Positions 11,160 through 23,346 are shown, numbered from the stretch's first letter. The stretch is DNA of 64,000 nt from Isoetes taiwanensis (GCA_021234155.1 JAJEKV010000156.1:186001-250000); one strand, 5' to 3'. Made by a program: numbers and translations. Notes: a model not told the origin generated them from the letters alone.

Positions 11160-12567
11160 GTGATGTGCTTTTGGAAGAAGCTACTTTGGTTTGCTATATT
11201 CATCACCAGTTGGGCATTATTTGTGCCACATAATTACAGGGGTAGATGGCAGGCCCAGCAATTCAGGAGTTCCTTGGACAATATCCAAGATGGCACTGTT
11301 GTTTCTGTAATTGATTTTGCAAAGAATTACAGCATGAAAATACAAAGAGAGGTTCAGAGCCAGCACTAGCACAATGACCAGATAATAATTCTCGTCCACA
11401 TCACGTATAGGATAGACAAAAGCTCTGGGATCAGAAAGCTATTGAAGGAAACTCATTTTTACAAAATTCATCACTCTTTTTGTGCAGCACTGTCTTAAAA
11501 AGCACAATTCATGGCTGATATCAAATAGAGTAGAATTCTTCAGACATATAGTTTGGTCAGATGGTTGTTCTAGCCAATTCAAATCTGCCCGGCCATTCTA
11601 TTTCCTGCCAAGATATCACAATGAGCTAGGGAAGGAAATAGTGTGGAATTCCTTTGGGACAGCCCATTGTAAGGGAGAGCACGATCACGATGGACAAGGG
11701 GCAGTTCTTAAGGGGGCATTCACTAGAGAGCATCTCAAATACGATGGAGTGAGATTTAAGGGTGCTGTTGATGCCTGTGAATTCGCAACTCGTTGGAATG
11801 AAGGTACCAACAACGGGGACATCAAAAGGTATTATGCTTTCATCTGCTGTATTTTGCTGAGTAATGCTGTCTGTGAACTGCAATACTTGTTGTTGTCTCT
11901 TTGCAGGTACTTCTGGTTAATTGGAAAGGATGATATTGATAGGACAGGCCGGCTGGACTGTGTCAGGGTGGAAGGGACCAAGAAAATACACAGCATCAGG
12001 ACATACATGGCCAAATCGACCACAAGAGTAGCTCATAGAGGTTTAAGTTATTTCTGTGGTAACTGTTTAAAGAGAAGCTGGTCATGTTGTGTGAATAGGC
12101 ACAGGTTGAAGAATTGGAAGTATGTGACGCTGAAACCTATAAAGTCTACTGGTGAAACACTTGATGACGAAATTGATGAGGCATTTTTTGAAGGTGTTGG
12201 GGAATGGCGTAGTGGAAACATAGAGGAAGGTGACAACTTTGCAGTTGTAGACGAGGATGGCAATCAAGAGAATGCAGACTTCTATGTGGTGAAGTGTGTT
12301 ATGCCGAGGCATATTCTTGACAAAATTGTACATGACAATTGGGATCAGACTTTCAATGTCGATGAATTTGTGTTGGCTGATTTATACTATGCTATCCAAC
12401 CCGATGGTAGTTGGGAGCTACTTCAAAACAAAGGTCTTACTTATCAATACAATCATCACGTCTCAGCAATCAAATTTGAGATGAATCAAATTCTCGGCAC
12501 CAACAGGTTTTCCCTTGAGGAGGCTACCCATCAGATGATCCTTGACAGCCTACCATATGAAGGTTGA
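11160..12567 (+). pseudogene. DDE-transposase-like gene, nonsense-damaged
   Basis: Exon 1 (11160 to about 11400) reads VVSVIDFAKNYSMKIQREV then SQH-stop-HNDQ; a TAG replaces an expected Trp. After a gap, 11482-12567 reads HIVWSDGCSSQFKSARPFYF and GTAHCKGEHDHDGQGAV. The spaced acidic blocks (DFAKNY, SDG.SSQFK, CKGEHD) match my memory of a widespread unnamed eukaryotic transposon protein family with a DDE-like core. A 78-bp intron (11829-11906) is a multiple of three and so reads through as 26 hydrophobic residues; splicing restores GDIKR-YFWLIG. The C-terminal part (residues 230-361 of the second frame) is acidic and unrecognised. It converges with the minus-strand gene ending near 12870. Without a search the superfamily name stays open. 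Confidence 0.55.
11829..11906 (+). other. 78-bp intron in the transposase-like gene
   Basis: Boundaries AAAAG|GTATTATG and TCTTTGCAG|GTAC are canonical. The segment is T-rich, encodes an implausible run of hydrophobic residues, and its removal joins two stretches that read as continuous protein. Confidence 0.7.
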
Positions 12568-12869
12568 AAATGATTTGACCTAGTTGTTTCATCATTTCAG
12601 CAGGTCTTATGGTCACTCGGTAGCAGTGGACCTTTATCTTAAATTTTGATGTTGTACTAGAGACATTACTTGGAATCAATACTCAAGATTACAAAAAACA
12701 AGTCATATATATTACAAATGGTGTACAATGGTATTTTCAGGAGATTGGAGTTTTCAGAGTGATTGGACTTTTCAGGCATATTGCCCAGCAACTGTCTTTG
12801 TACCTCGTGTGGAGCATTGAGGACATAATAGGCCGAGACAAGATAGTTGTTGAGACAGTAATATAGCAC

Positions 12870-13395
12870 ATCAACTCTCTCCTTCTGCAACCATGCATCA
12901 ATGATGTCTAGCTGTGAGATTGTTTCTTCAACTATATGGGAAGACAAATAATCCAATGCTGGACACACAAACTTCTGTAAAAAGTTGTCCTCTTCCTGCC
13001 CCTTGAAGGGCATAACAGGAAGGGTTGTGTGTGGAGGGTTTAGAAACCCTTTGTGTGTAGGCTGTCATCTACCAATAAAATCATACCATGATATTAAGGA
13101 AAATCATCAAGTACAACCTTCAACTCCTTGAAAAAAATTGCTTTGTTGTATTGGTTAAATACTCGCATGCATAGCACTGCTTTTGACCATATACCTTTAA
13201 GAATTTGGTCCGCAATTCTGGGAAGAATGCATCCACCATATCCCTTGTATTTCAAAGTAGAAAAGCCCTCCATATCACAATATCAAACCTCTGCAGTGCC
13301 CACTCCACAAACTCATGGTACCCTGGTCTGCAAATGAGGTACTTATTTGCAGTTTCTTTTACAACATGATTCGTATGAGGTGGGGGCAAGATTTT
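12870..13395 (-). pseudogene. FCP1/NIF-type HAD phosphatase domain, broken
   Basis: Minus-strand frames give the FCP1-homology domain in order: a RPGYHEFVEWALQRFDIVIW block (13330-13250), VYGQKQC, then FFKELKVVLDDFP (about 13130-13085), then LLVDDSLHTKGF (the acidic HAD motif) and NPPHTTLPVMPF (about 13075-13005), followed by a C-terminal helix up to about 12890. In FCP1-type enzymes these residues dephosphorylate the RNA polymerase II tail or related substrates. The N-terminal DXDXT motif is not visible in this stretch. Stops (in place of a residue near 13260, at 13085 and at 13052) and at least two frameshifts mark it as dead. It continues the N-terminal pieces further upstream on the same strand. 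Confidence 0.6.
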
Positions 13396-15582
13396 TTTGT
13401 TGCTTCTCCTCTGTTATGCTAGTACACCATTTATGTCCAGCACCATCAACTTCCGTCTGGGTCCCATCCCTCAATGTTTGCACCCACTGTCGAGTTGTGT
13501 TGGACTGTGCTGCCAGCTGTGCTAGATTGTGCTGGACTGTGCTGCCATGCTGTGCTGGACTGTGCTGCCGAGATGTGCTAAACTTAGCTTTGCTACCCGA
13601 TGATGGAGAGTGCTGAAAGCCATAGTCAGAGAGATCTGTATTAGTATCTCCCTGCCCCCAATGTATTGGCGTTTCCTGGCTATCAGTAACCCTTGCAGTG
13701 GCCTTCCGTGCTTCATCCTCCCTTTCATCATTAACAACCTGTCTTGTTCTCCTGCAATAGCAAGGGTGGTGCTCCAATTACCAACTGAAATTTGTAGAGA
13801 ATATATAATGTGAAATACAACAGGAAAACAACCCTAAACCATGAATCCTAGATGGCACCTTTTGTATGTTAGAGGTTGTGCTGGCACTCCATTAGTGGCA
13901 TTGTCTTCTTCATCAAATTAACTAAGTATAACCATTGGCTGCCATCTTTTTCTGCAGACAAGTTTTTACTCAAGCTTAAGTTGAATGAATTAACCAAATG
14001 AAATTTACACATTCATGGTGGAAGAAAACAGGGATCAAATATATTAATTGTTTAAACAAAAACCTTTTGGCTGATGGTTTAGGGTTGTCTTGAGCAATCA
14101 AAGTTCGCCTGCCTGAAATACATATGGCAAAATTACATTAGCACCCCCCTCTTTTTTTTTTTTTCCCAAATGCTACTTCTATAGGGACGTCTTCATCAAG
14201 GTCAACTTCTGACTCACCCTCACTCTCTTCTTCCACAACCTTCCTGATCCTTTACCGTGTCTGGAGACCTTGAAAACGACTTTAAGAACTTGCTTGTCGA
14301 CATCTTCGCCATCGTTTTCCTTCCCTGCAGCAACCGTATTAGAGGAGGCCTTTGTAGAGGCAGTTGCAGAATTTGGAACTACAACATAATTGGCAGCATC
14401 ATCAGTACTACTTGAATCATCTCCCTTAGATTCTGCATGGATTGGTGTCTTTGGCACTCTGTTGTCGAGTCTTTGCAATGTGCCTCACTGGTGACATTCG
14501 TAAGTCTTCTTTGGCTTTTTTGCAAGGAGGGACTCGTTATTGGCAACCTCAACAGTTAGAGCAGCCACCTATTGCACGATGATTTCATCTATTAGCCCAC
14601 CCCCCATTTCAAGGAGGGACTTCAAACATATACTCTGCCATATCTTTCTCCCTCTCCAAATTCTGAATCTCAGCAGAGGCACCTGCGTTAGGATCTGAGA
14701 GGGCTTGAAGATGTGCAATATTATCCTTTATGGTCTGCAACTTCTGCTGTGCAACCGAAAAGAAGGTGCCCTTTGCCTGAGATTGTGCATAGTTCCTGGA
14801 CACTAGATCACTCTTTTGCATTTTTAAGGTATCATGCACACCTTGGATCATGCTTTCCAAGTGGGCAATGTTTTTCCCATAAGCTGAGAACGCTGCTGGG
14901 CATATTGCAGTACTCCTGAAGGACAACCTTCCTTCTAATTTTACATCAGTGCCTGCTGATGCTGGCCTTTCAACTATGCTTTCAGGTGCTGTTGTCTGCT
15001 GAGTTCTGCTGGGCTCTGCTATGCTCATGGGGCCGCTGATACTGGGTCCACATTTAACCTTACTCGAATAGGCTCTATTTTTTGCTGCCACTGCTGCCTA
15101 GTTAACCTTGAAATTTTCTAAATCCTGCTTGGCCGTCTGGCAGTTATTGAGTGCAAATAAATAGGAAACCGTTTTTCTTCTCTATTCTTCAACCCTTCTG
15201 GGTATATCTTGCTCAGTAGTTCAATTAAAGCTTCTTCATGCTCTGGCCTTATCTTGTCAATTGAAGTTTTGTAGGGAATGACACCATTAGTATCCCAAAT
15301 CTCATTATACTCTGCAGCAGAAATGACATCCATTCAAAATTGAGAGGGATGTATACCATCGTTTGGTAGACCCGCATAAGCATGAAAGTCCTCCTCTGTT
15401 CGGCAATCAGCCAGGCCCGGTTGCAGGGGCATATTCTTTCTGGACTGGAAGAAAGCAAGAAAAATAAATTAACAAGGGACCCTAAGCCCATATCAAAATT
15501 GGCAATGCATTTTGCTTACCCTGCACATGACATCCGTTAGTATTATTGGCTGAGCCGGTGGATTAACAACCTTCTTCACCAT
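13396..15582 (-). pseudogene. N-terminal exons of the minus-strand FCP1-like gene
   Basis: A plausible start codon at 15582 opens a 63-nt exon (15520-15582), a 75-bp intron (15445-15519; donor GTAAGC, acceptor TTCTTCCAG) and an exon continuing in frame through EEDFHAYAGLPNDG. Further pieces at 15333-15118, 15091-14609 (about 160 residues with a helical, possibly coiled-coil stretch), 14478-14179 (Ser/Thr/Ala-rich) and 13777-13343 (Gln/Ser-rich) are low in complexity and unrecognised. They read towards the FCP1 domain and I infer one multi-exon gene, now interrupted by stops. Its pairing with a transposase-like gene suggests it belongs to a mobile element, but no terminal repeats bracket the pair convincingly. 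Confidence 0.45.
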
Positions 15583-15904
15583 AGTACGTTTGATTTTTGG
15601 AATGCTAGAGTAGAATGTAGAAATTCCCAATCTTTCTCCGCGGGCTTTTTTGGCCAGAGTAGCGAAAGTTGGGGAACAGACAGTTGCAATTTACAAATTC
15701 AAAACTTCGTTTCCCTTGGGTTCACATTCATTACGGTGGGCAGTAAACAGGTTATGATTAGAATGGGTACGGTCTATATGAAGTGACGGGCGTCAAATAG
15801 GTTAGACTGTAATTAGTGAAGGGTGGAAAAGAAAAGTCTGAAGTGTGCTGGTGCTGGGTGCTGACCCCGTTTATTTGTAACCCACCAGCATACTTTTGCC
15901 CCAC

Positions 15905-16085
15905 TGTCTTAGCCGTCGATCTCAGATCTAGATGACCTAGACAGTGACACCTCAAATACTGGACCACTGGATAAGGGTGGAGTTTATTCACGCCGTCGAT
16001 CTCAAATCTGGACGGCCCAGACAGTGCCACCTCAAAATATTGGAACACTGGATACAAGGGGGGTGCTTATATAATTGTGTATACA
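15905..16085. repeat. Duplicated element terminus (about 85 bp, two copies)
   Basis: Two adjacent copies share GCCGTCGATCTCARATCT, a GACAGTG block, CACCTCAAA and ATTGGA, near 15912-15992 and 15993-16080. The second ends in AGGGGGGTGCTTATATAATT, which also ends the small MITE at 24514-24617. I read these as terminal sequences of a DNA transposon family; the opposite end was not found. Confidence 0.6.
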
Positions 16086-16315
16086 TACAAGTACTTGAGG
16101 GAGTGTATCAAGCCAATTGATCATTTGATAAGTTACATTGACTAATTATAGAAAGATGCAAAAGCCTTATAGGATGTCAAATCTAATATTCACTCAAAGT
16201 TGGGAGCAGAATAGAATAAGACCCAAGCAGATAATATAGTTTCTTGGCATCAAACTATATTAATTGTTGTTGTGGCGAATAGAAAAGTTAGCTCAATTGC
16301 TCTTAAACCAATAGG

Positions 16316-16420
16316 GAAGCTTTTCCCAAGCTGTTGAAGTTACAATGACATCTAGCTCTTGAATCAATAGGAGGAAGTGTTTCGCAAGCTGTTGAAGTGA
16401 CAATGCCATCTAGTTGTTCT
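16316..16420. repeat. Imperfect tandem duplication (about 55 bp)
   Basis: CAAGCTGTTGAAGT followed by ACAATG and CATCTAG occurs twice in a row with scattered differences. Confidence 0.7.
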
Positions 16421-17028
16421 TATCAAACAATTGTGGTCCAACCCTAGTCAAATATTTTGTCAAAGACCTTCTATTCTCTTTTTTGTTTTTGTTAATTGAA
16501 AGAAGACAGCACCTCATAGTGAGAAACATCCAGTACGATGAGACTTGCACTCACCCACATCTCCCACCTCGCTGTAGTTAGTGCGATTCTTTCTAATGCA
16601 ATTCAACTTTATTTGCAAGTCTTTTTGTTCAATGTGTGTTAAATTGAGCAAATACATGATACTAAGCTCACTCTCAATGTAGTTGACTTGAATGTCTATT
16701 ACTCTCGTGTCAACTTCAGTCAAATCCTTCGTCCAAAACCCGGTGCAATCCCCAGTCAAGCCCTCGATCAAACACTAGTCAAACCTCAAGCTAAACTCTC
16801 AGCCATTTTCTTGTAATCTCTCGATCAATTTCTGTTCAACTTCCTACTGCAAAGCTTAGCATCTGGCTTTAGAATACACCTACAATCCTTATATGTCCAC
16901 AAGCTTTTGAAATTTTTAAATAAGCTTCTAGCATTTGGTAGATGGGTCATTGGTCTCTAGCTTGGAAATGTGCGTTGGTCATGAGGATCTTGCTTCGGAT
17001 GGATCAGTGTGATCATAAGTTCATCTCG

Positions 17029-17166
17029 TCTTTATAAATGGTCCTAAAAGATATTTTAAAATTCATATCATTCATAGAAAATAATAGAAAGATAACATAT
17101 TGCTTAGTCTCTATAAATGATCCTAAAAGATATTTTAAAATTCATATCATTCATAGAAAATAATCG
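17029..17166. repeat. Tandem duplication of about 71 bp
   Basis: Two nearly identical units share TATAAATG, TCCTAAAAGATATTTTAAAA and a TTCATATCATTCATAGAAAA block. The high identity implies a recent duplication. Confidence 0.85.
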
Positions 17167-18988
17167 AAGTATGCCAGAAGATTGATCTGAATACAAAGAC
17201 ATCTTCCTCTACACCACTTCAATATGGCCCCTTTCTTTTAATGTTGAACCTTATTGAATATTCCTAATGCGCTTCAAATCCATATCTACATTCCAGAATA
17301 TCTACCATTCTAGCTTGCATCATACTTTGCACGAAAACCAAATATGGCATTCCATCACCTGGCTGCTAGATAGGAATGGAAAGACTGGCAAAATTGTTGG
17401 ATCCTTTCTGGAGGCATAACACCAACTCCAATCTTGTTATTTTGTCTACAGTTAGATCCCTCCTGATTGATGTCACACGAGGTGTTAGTGCCGCCTCTAG
17501 AAACTCTGAGTTAGACATAATGCCCGGCCTTATTGCACCCCGGAACGCAGTCATTGCATGCCAAACATAAAGAGTCTTCAACTGCTTTATGTCATAAATG
17601 AATGCTGCCGTCGATTTGGAATGTGTAGAACTGGATTCAAGTCCTTCCTTTATCCCTTTAAGGTTAGCACTAAGATAAAGAGCATCTCAGGTACAACATA
17701 AAAAAAGCCTGGGCCAATACATCTATTATGCAACAATCTAGAATGTCCATGCTAATGTTGCAATTGGAGGTAGTGAAGCACCTGGATTTCTACGTAACAG
17801 CCTGCGGCATATGTCGATGCAATCAAGGTGAAGTTCAAACAAGAACCATTCAAACGATATTATCCCAAGATCCTGAAGATCAAAACAGAGAGATGGTTAA
17901 ACCTTGTTCAGAATAGTTTTAAAGAAATTCTAGATGAATGCTTATACCTTTATATCCCCACAAATTTTCTCTATTAAGGATGAGTTGAATGATGTGTTCA
18001 AATATATAAAATAATCAAGACAACATGCTAAGATGCATGATAGCGATAGTATAGCCTAGAAAGCTGAAAACAGTTGTAATAACGACACATGAATAAACCT
18101 TCAAATGAAGTACTAAAGAAATAAACCTTATCTGAAATCCTAGTGAATGCATATAGAGAAATCGCAGTGTTGTGCCAAGCTCACTAGTTAGAAAGGTCCA
18201 CAAAAGTAGTATTGGGCCACAGATCGATCCTGATACACCAGAGATGAATTGTGAATGATGATACTTTTCCAGAAAGAAATAGAGAATAACGCAATGTAAT
18301 GTAACTGGGTTGATCTGACATATTAGAGAGACAACCAACTGCCAAAATGCAAAGAAGGAAAGAGTAACCTAAAAATACTCACACTTGGGCACTTGCGGCC
18401 TCTTGATCTTCTTCAGCAGTTTGATATCGGTCCTTGCATCAGGGCTCAATGACCTGTATTGGATTTGATAATAACTGAACTTTCTATATTGCCGGGAAGA
18501 AATGAATACGTTGAAGTCCAAACTAAAGGGAAATAACGAAATGTTTCTACCAAATGTCCATGCTTAGCATACACGATATATACACAATATATGATTATAG
18601 GATTCACAGCAAGCATGCAACATACCCACAGACTTTAATCTCATATTCATGGCTTCCATTACCTTAAACATGAGACGAAAAGAAAAAGCAAACGTACCTT
18701 TCTTTATATGGAAGACTTCTGATTTATAGGTGTAGACCCTTATAATAGGAATCCAACTGGTACAAATTGCGAAAAGGAATTTAGTTAACTTTGGCCAGAT
18801 GGTTCTCCCTGTACAGAGCTCTCATTTCTGTAGCTCAAAGTAAAAAAAGTGATCACTCAAAGTCTAGTTTCCAATGCAATTAAAATCACTTAATTCCAGT
18901 AAGTATAGCTCAACTTATCGAATTTTGAGCACAGGCACCTATTCTGGGCAATTCTATGATACTTGCAGAAACATTAAAAATCAGGCAT

Positions 18989-19423
18989 TGTAAGAAAGGT
19001 GTCAAGGAACTTGTTTTGCTTTTTGTTCATATCATAATCTTGCAATATTAAAGTTTTCAAAGTTCATACAGAGCAAGAGCAAAAACAGAAAAGATTGTCT
19101 AGACAAAATTGACAGAGAACTGGGTTAGACATCCTGCAGAGTTGATGTTGAAGTAAAAAATTAAATCGTCCCATGGCAAAACCATATGTGTGGGCATAGA
19201 AAAATAATGGTGCACGTATTTTGTAAATATGTGATTTAGAGGCATGGTTTTCTTTATTAGAAAAACCATTGAACAGTTATATATAGAAATATTTCAAAGA
19301 GAAGCAAGTCGACCCAATGAATTGGAGCCAATTCTTATTTGAATTTCTCGGTCTAATCAGACCTTGACAAACACAGGAGGCATTGAGATCGGTCCGGCAA
19401 AGAGGCCAGAACTGATCCTATTA
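18989..19423 (+). repeat. 5' LTR of the copia element
   Basis: Begins TGTAAGAAAGGTGTCAAGG and stays alignable with 23347-23777 up to ACTGATCCTATTA. It contains a TATATATAG promoter-like motif near 19277. Confidence 0.9.
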
Positions 19424-19713
19424 TGTTTCAGTTGTAATGAGTATGGTAATATTAAAATCAATTGCCCTAAATTATCAAAGGATATAAACTGTTATAATTG
19501 TGGGGGAAGAGGGCACTATGCTTCTAATTGCTCAACTCCAAAAGACAACATAAGGGGCAAAAGCAAAGGAGGAAGGGAAATCAAAACTTTAAAGGCAGGG
19601 GAAGAGGAAGAGGCAGAAGACCAAATCCTGAAACCCATATAGCAGAAGAAATACATTTGGAAGAAGAAACTGGAGATGAAGAAGAAGAGGTAAGCACTTC
19701 AATTCTTGCATGA
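19364..19713 (+). pseudogene. copia Gag zinc knuckles
   Basis: Right after the LTR homology the frame reads CFSCNEYGNIKINC and CYNCGGRGHYASNC, two CCHC knuckles that bind genomic RNA. In the first the usual His position is Asn. The capsid part is missing. A basic, then acidic, tail follows (19560-19690). Confidence 0.8.
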
Positions 19714-19727
19714 TGTGAAAATAGATC

Positions 19728-21315
19728 TAATGGTAATGATCTTTTAATTCTAGATAGTGGAGCTGAGAAAACCATTGCATGCTCAACCAAAATCTTAAAA
19801 AAGAATGCAAAGGAAATCGAGGAGGACACATCCAAGTAGGAAATGGAAATTTACAAAGAGTTGAAGATGTAGGAGTGTGAGAGTTGTTTGACTTAAGGGG
19901 AAAAAGAGTAAATTTGCAGAACGTACTTTGTGTTCCTAGTTTAGTCAGGAACTTGATATCCATTGCTCAGTTGGTTGATATGGGCTTCAAAGTTGTATTT
20001 GAACAAATGCATTGTAAGGTTTTTGAAGGCAATGAATTGAAATTTCTAGGAAGACGAGTTGGAAATCTGTTTGGGATCAGTCCTAACTGTTATGGAACCA
20101 TAAACTTGGCAACAAGTCCAAATATTGAATTGTGGCATGAGAGACTTGGGCATACAAATGTAAAGAATATAGAGATGATGATCAAACAAGGCTGGTTAAA
20201 TTCATCAGCAGGAGTCTAGCAGCTTAACCAATTCATTGTTTGCAAAGGTTGCATGCTGGAGCAGAATGCCCTTCTCAAGAGCACAAAGGAATACAAATAA
20301 AATTCTAGAATTGATTCATACTGACATTTGTGGACATCTGAATGTCACCGGAATTTCTGGAAAATGCTACTTTATAACATTTGTGGATGATCTTAGCAGG
20401 AAAACTAGAATCTACTGTCTCAAAATAAAGGACTTAGCTTTTGAAGCTTTCAAAAGTTTTGCAGCAGAAGTGGAGTGCATAACAGGGAAGAAAGTCAAAA
20501 GTGTTCGATCTGATCGAGGAGATGGAGTACATGTCATCTAAATTTGCAAGTTATTGCATAAACAGGGGAATTAAAAGACAATACACATGTAGTTATACAA
20601 TACACCCCAACAGAATGGGGTAGCAGAAAGAATGAACAAAACAATCGTGAATGCAACTAGATCAATGCTTAAGCATGCTGGCCTACCCAATTTTCTTTGG
20701 GAGGAGGCTGTCAAAGCAGCTGTGGAGTTATATAATGTGTTGCCATCAAAAGGCATAAATGGAAAAACACCAGAACAAGTGTGGTCAGGCAATGAACCAA
20801 GTTACGAGGGATGCTTGGCATATGAATGCTTGGCATATACTCATGTTCCTGAAGAATTGAGGCAGAAATTAGACAATAGATCAACTATAAGTTTCTTAGT
20901 GGAATATGATGAAAATTCAAAAGGATATAGAATGTATAATCCTGAAAAAAGGAATATTTTGATAAGTAGAGATGTTACTTTTGTGGAAAATCAGCTGTAT
21001 AAACCCAGGATAAGCTGTGAGATAACAAAAGAAAATGATGGAACAACTGCAATTGATGAAATTCAAAAGGAGGGTATAGAAAATAAAACTAAAGAAGTAA
21101 AGGTAGATGCAAACTTTGATGAAGATGAGGAAGAAAAAGGGACTGTCATTAACAAGGCAGAACAAAGTACTGGTGATAATCAAGCAAACAAAATTATTGC
21201 ACAAGAAACAGAAGAACAACTGGTGCATGACAATGGAGAAAAAAGCCAGGAGCTAGGGAAGAAAGATAAGAAAAGAAGAAATGAAGGGGAGAGGCTCAAG
21301 AATAGAATAAAATAG
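19728..21315 (+). pseudogene. copia protease and integrase region, broken
   Basis: LILDSGAEKTIAC (about 19738-19780) holds the aspartic protease DSG triad. The frame 19884-20219 ends in ELWHERLGHTNVKNIE, the zinc-binding pre-integrase module. The integrase core follows at 20236-20541 (HTDICGHL, TFVDDLSR) and after a break at 20620-21000 (NGVAERMNKTIVNATRSML with the catalytic Glu). The tail 21000-21315 is Lys/Glu-rich linker and stops at the LINE insertion. Several frameshifts separate the parts. Confidence 0.85.
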
Positions 21316-21767
21316 TTTTTTTTAACGTCCACGGAGACCAATAGGTCATGGGACCCATACAATGGGCTAGTACAATCATTACTACTAGGATTAAAAAACC
21401 CCTGCCTCGAAAGGTTTTCAAGGGAAAAACCTTTGCAGTAATGATGATACTAGACAAGCGGAGATAATGACTACTGAGGGCTCAATAATTGCTGACGTTT
21501 ATCTAGAACCTCAAGTATGTATAATGCCAAGTCATGCACAGATGGTGCTCTGAGAAGTTGTGGAAGCGTGGAATGGAATGCTAAGGTCAAAAAATGATTC
21601 CGGACTATCTCAAAAGCAGGGCAACTCAGAAGAGTATGGCTTTCATCTTCAATAACCTGTAACTGGCAACAGGCACATAGTCTCGCTTCTCGCGGCAATT
21701 GCGGCCGCTCCCATCTACCTGTCTCAATCCATAGCCTGTGGGAAGCAAGGTTTAACACAGACTTGTA
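21316..21767 (-). mobile_element. 5'-truncated LINE fragment inside the copia element
   Basis: Starts on the plus strand with a T run and AACGTCCACGGAGACCAAT, the reverse complement of the LINE 3' terminus, and contains on the minus strand the C-terminal zinc knuckle region (PREARLCACCQLQVIEDESH). About 450 bp, so only the 3' end of a LINE was copied. It splits the copia frame between integrase and reverse transcriptase. Confidence 0.85.
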
Positions 21768-23325
21768 CGGAAGAAAAGAAGATGGCAAAAGTGGCAGAAT
21801 AGAGAGGCAGTTTGAAAATGTACCAGAAGCTTTAATAATAGTAGAAACAGGAGTGCCAGAGAATTTTGAAGATGCAATAAATAGTTTTGAAAGTGAAAAA
21901 TGGAAAGAAGCTATGAATGAAGAGATGGAGTCTTTTGAAAGGATATCACCATATGTTTGCCAAAGGGAAAGTAAGCAATTGGAAATAAATGGATTTTGAA
22001 ACTCAAACAAAATGCTGATGGAACCCCAAAGTACAAGGCTAGGTTGGTGGCACAAGGATATTCACAACAGAAGGGTATAGATTTTGAAGAAACATATTCT
22101 CCAGTGGTAAAAATGTCCAGCATTAGAATGATTATTGCTATGGCAAATGCACTGAACATGGAGTTACATCACATGGATGTATGCACAGCCTTTTTGAATG
22201 TAGAACTAGAAGAGGAAGTATATATGAGAGAAGCACAAGGATACGAAAATGGAAAAACAAAAGTCTGGAGGTGGGTTAAAACAGGCCCCCAGACAATGAT
22301 ATATGTGTATTGATAATTATCTAAAGGAACAGTGCCTTGCAAAACTCAAAAATGATGGAAATATCTATATTCTTAAAAGAGGAAAGTAGTATGGATATTC
22401 TCAAACAATGTAAGGAGATTCTCAAAGAAAAATACAAAATGACAGACTTAGGTGAGTTGTCCAAATTCTTGTGAATACAAATAAAAAGGGACAGAGCAAA
22501 CAAAAGGATATCTCTCAATCAAGGAAAATATATAGATTCTTTAGTTGAGAAATTCAACATGCAAAGTTGTAATCCAGTAAAAATTCCAGTGACAGTAGGA
22601 GCAAAATTGTCAAAACAGATGTGCCCCAAGACTGATAAAGAAAAGGAAGAAATGGCAAGGATGCCACATAGACAGTTGGTTGGAAGTTTATTGCATGTTG
22701 CTAATAATACCAGACCTGACATAACATTTATTGTGAATGTTTTAAGCCGATACAATAGTAATCCAGGAAAACAACATTGGATGGCAGCAAAGAAGGTACT
22801 AAGATTCCTAAAGGGAACAAAAACAACAGGTATTACATATTGTGGGGATGACTTGGAGTTAAGGGCTTATGCAGATGCAGACTGGTGTGGGGATTTAGAC
22901 GAAAGGAAGTCAACATCTGGATATGTATTAATGTTTGGTGGTGGCCCTATATGCTGGAGAACAAAGAAGCAATCATCCATAGCATTATCTACTGCAGAAT
23001 CAGAGTATGCTGCCACAACCTTGGCAGCTAAGAGATAATTTGGAGCAGGAGATTCTTGAATGAATTAGGTGTCATGCAAAAGAAAGGTACAATCTTATTT
23101 TGTGGCAATCAAAGTTGTATAGCAATGACTAAGAATCTAGTTATGCATGAGAGAACAAAACACATAGAAATGGAAATGCATTTCATCATGGAAATGGTAA
23201 ACAGAGGTGTGATAGAACTTGAGTATATAAAATCTGAAAGACAGTTGGCAAACATTTTCACAAAGGGTCTGAGCTGCAACAGGTTCACAAAACTGGCAGA
23301 AGAACTAAATTGCAAAGAAATCTGA
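21768..23325 (+). pseudogene. copia reverse transcriptase and RNase H, broken
   Basis: RT blocks at 21996-22260 read KYKARLVAQGYSQQKGIDF, ETYSPVVK and MDVCTAFLNVELEEEVYM. The YVDD box position near 22300 reads YVY followed by stops, so catalysis is lost. RNase H and linker occur at 22559-23038 (LVGSLLHVANNTRPDI, ADADWCGDLDERKSTSGYV, STAESEYAA) and 23056-23325 (TKHIEMEMHFI). Stops at about 22312, 22480 and 23038 break the frame. Confidence 0.88.
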
Positions 23326-23332
23326 GATTATG

Positions 23333-23346
23333 ATATGAAAGGGGAA
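23333..23346 (+). promoter_or_regulatory. Polypurine tract of the copia element
   Basis: ATGAAAGGGGAA directly abuts the 3' LTR start TGTAAG; this is where plus-strand DNA synthesis is primed. Confidence 0.8.

Larger units (their letters stand above)
16086..18988. other. Spacer with possible isolated exon
   Basis: Mostly AT-rich and non-coding. An exon-like minus-strand segment at about 18387-18452 has an acceptor (AATACAG), reads SLSPDARTDIKLLKKIKRPQ and ends at a donor-like GTGAGT; I cannot name the protein. Two local tandem duplications are listed separately. Confidence 0.35.

Noticed and set aside
11829-11906. Transmembrane segment in the transposase-like protein
   Set aside because: The hydrophobic stretch is bounded by exact splice sites and is an intron whose length is a multiple of three.
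13343-13616. Cys-rich plus-strand ORF of 89 codons as a peptide gene
   Set aside because: It arises from repeats of TGTGCTGGACTGTGCTGCC lying opposite the Gln-rich minus-strand exon; no signal peptide or regular Cys spacing.
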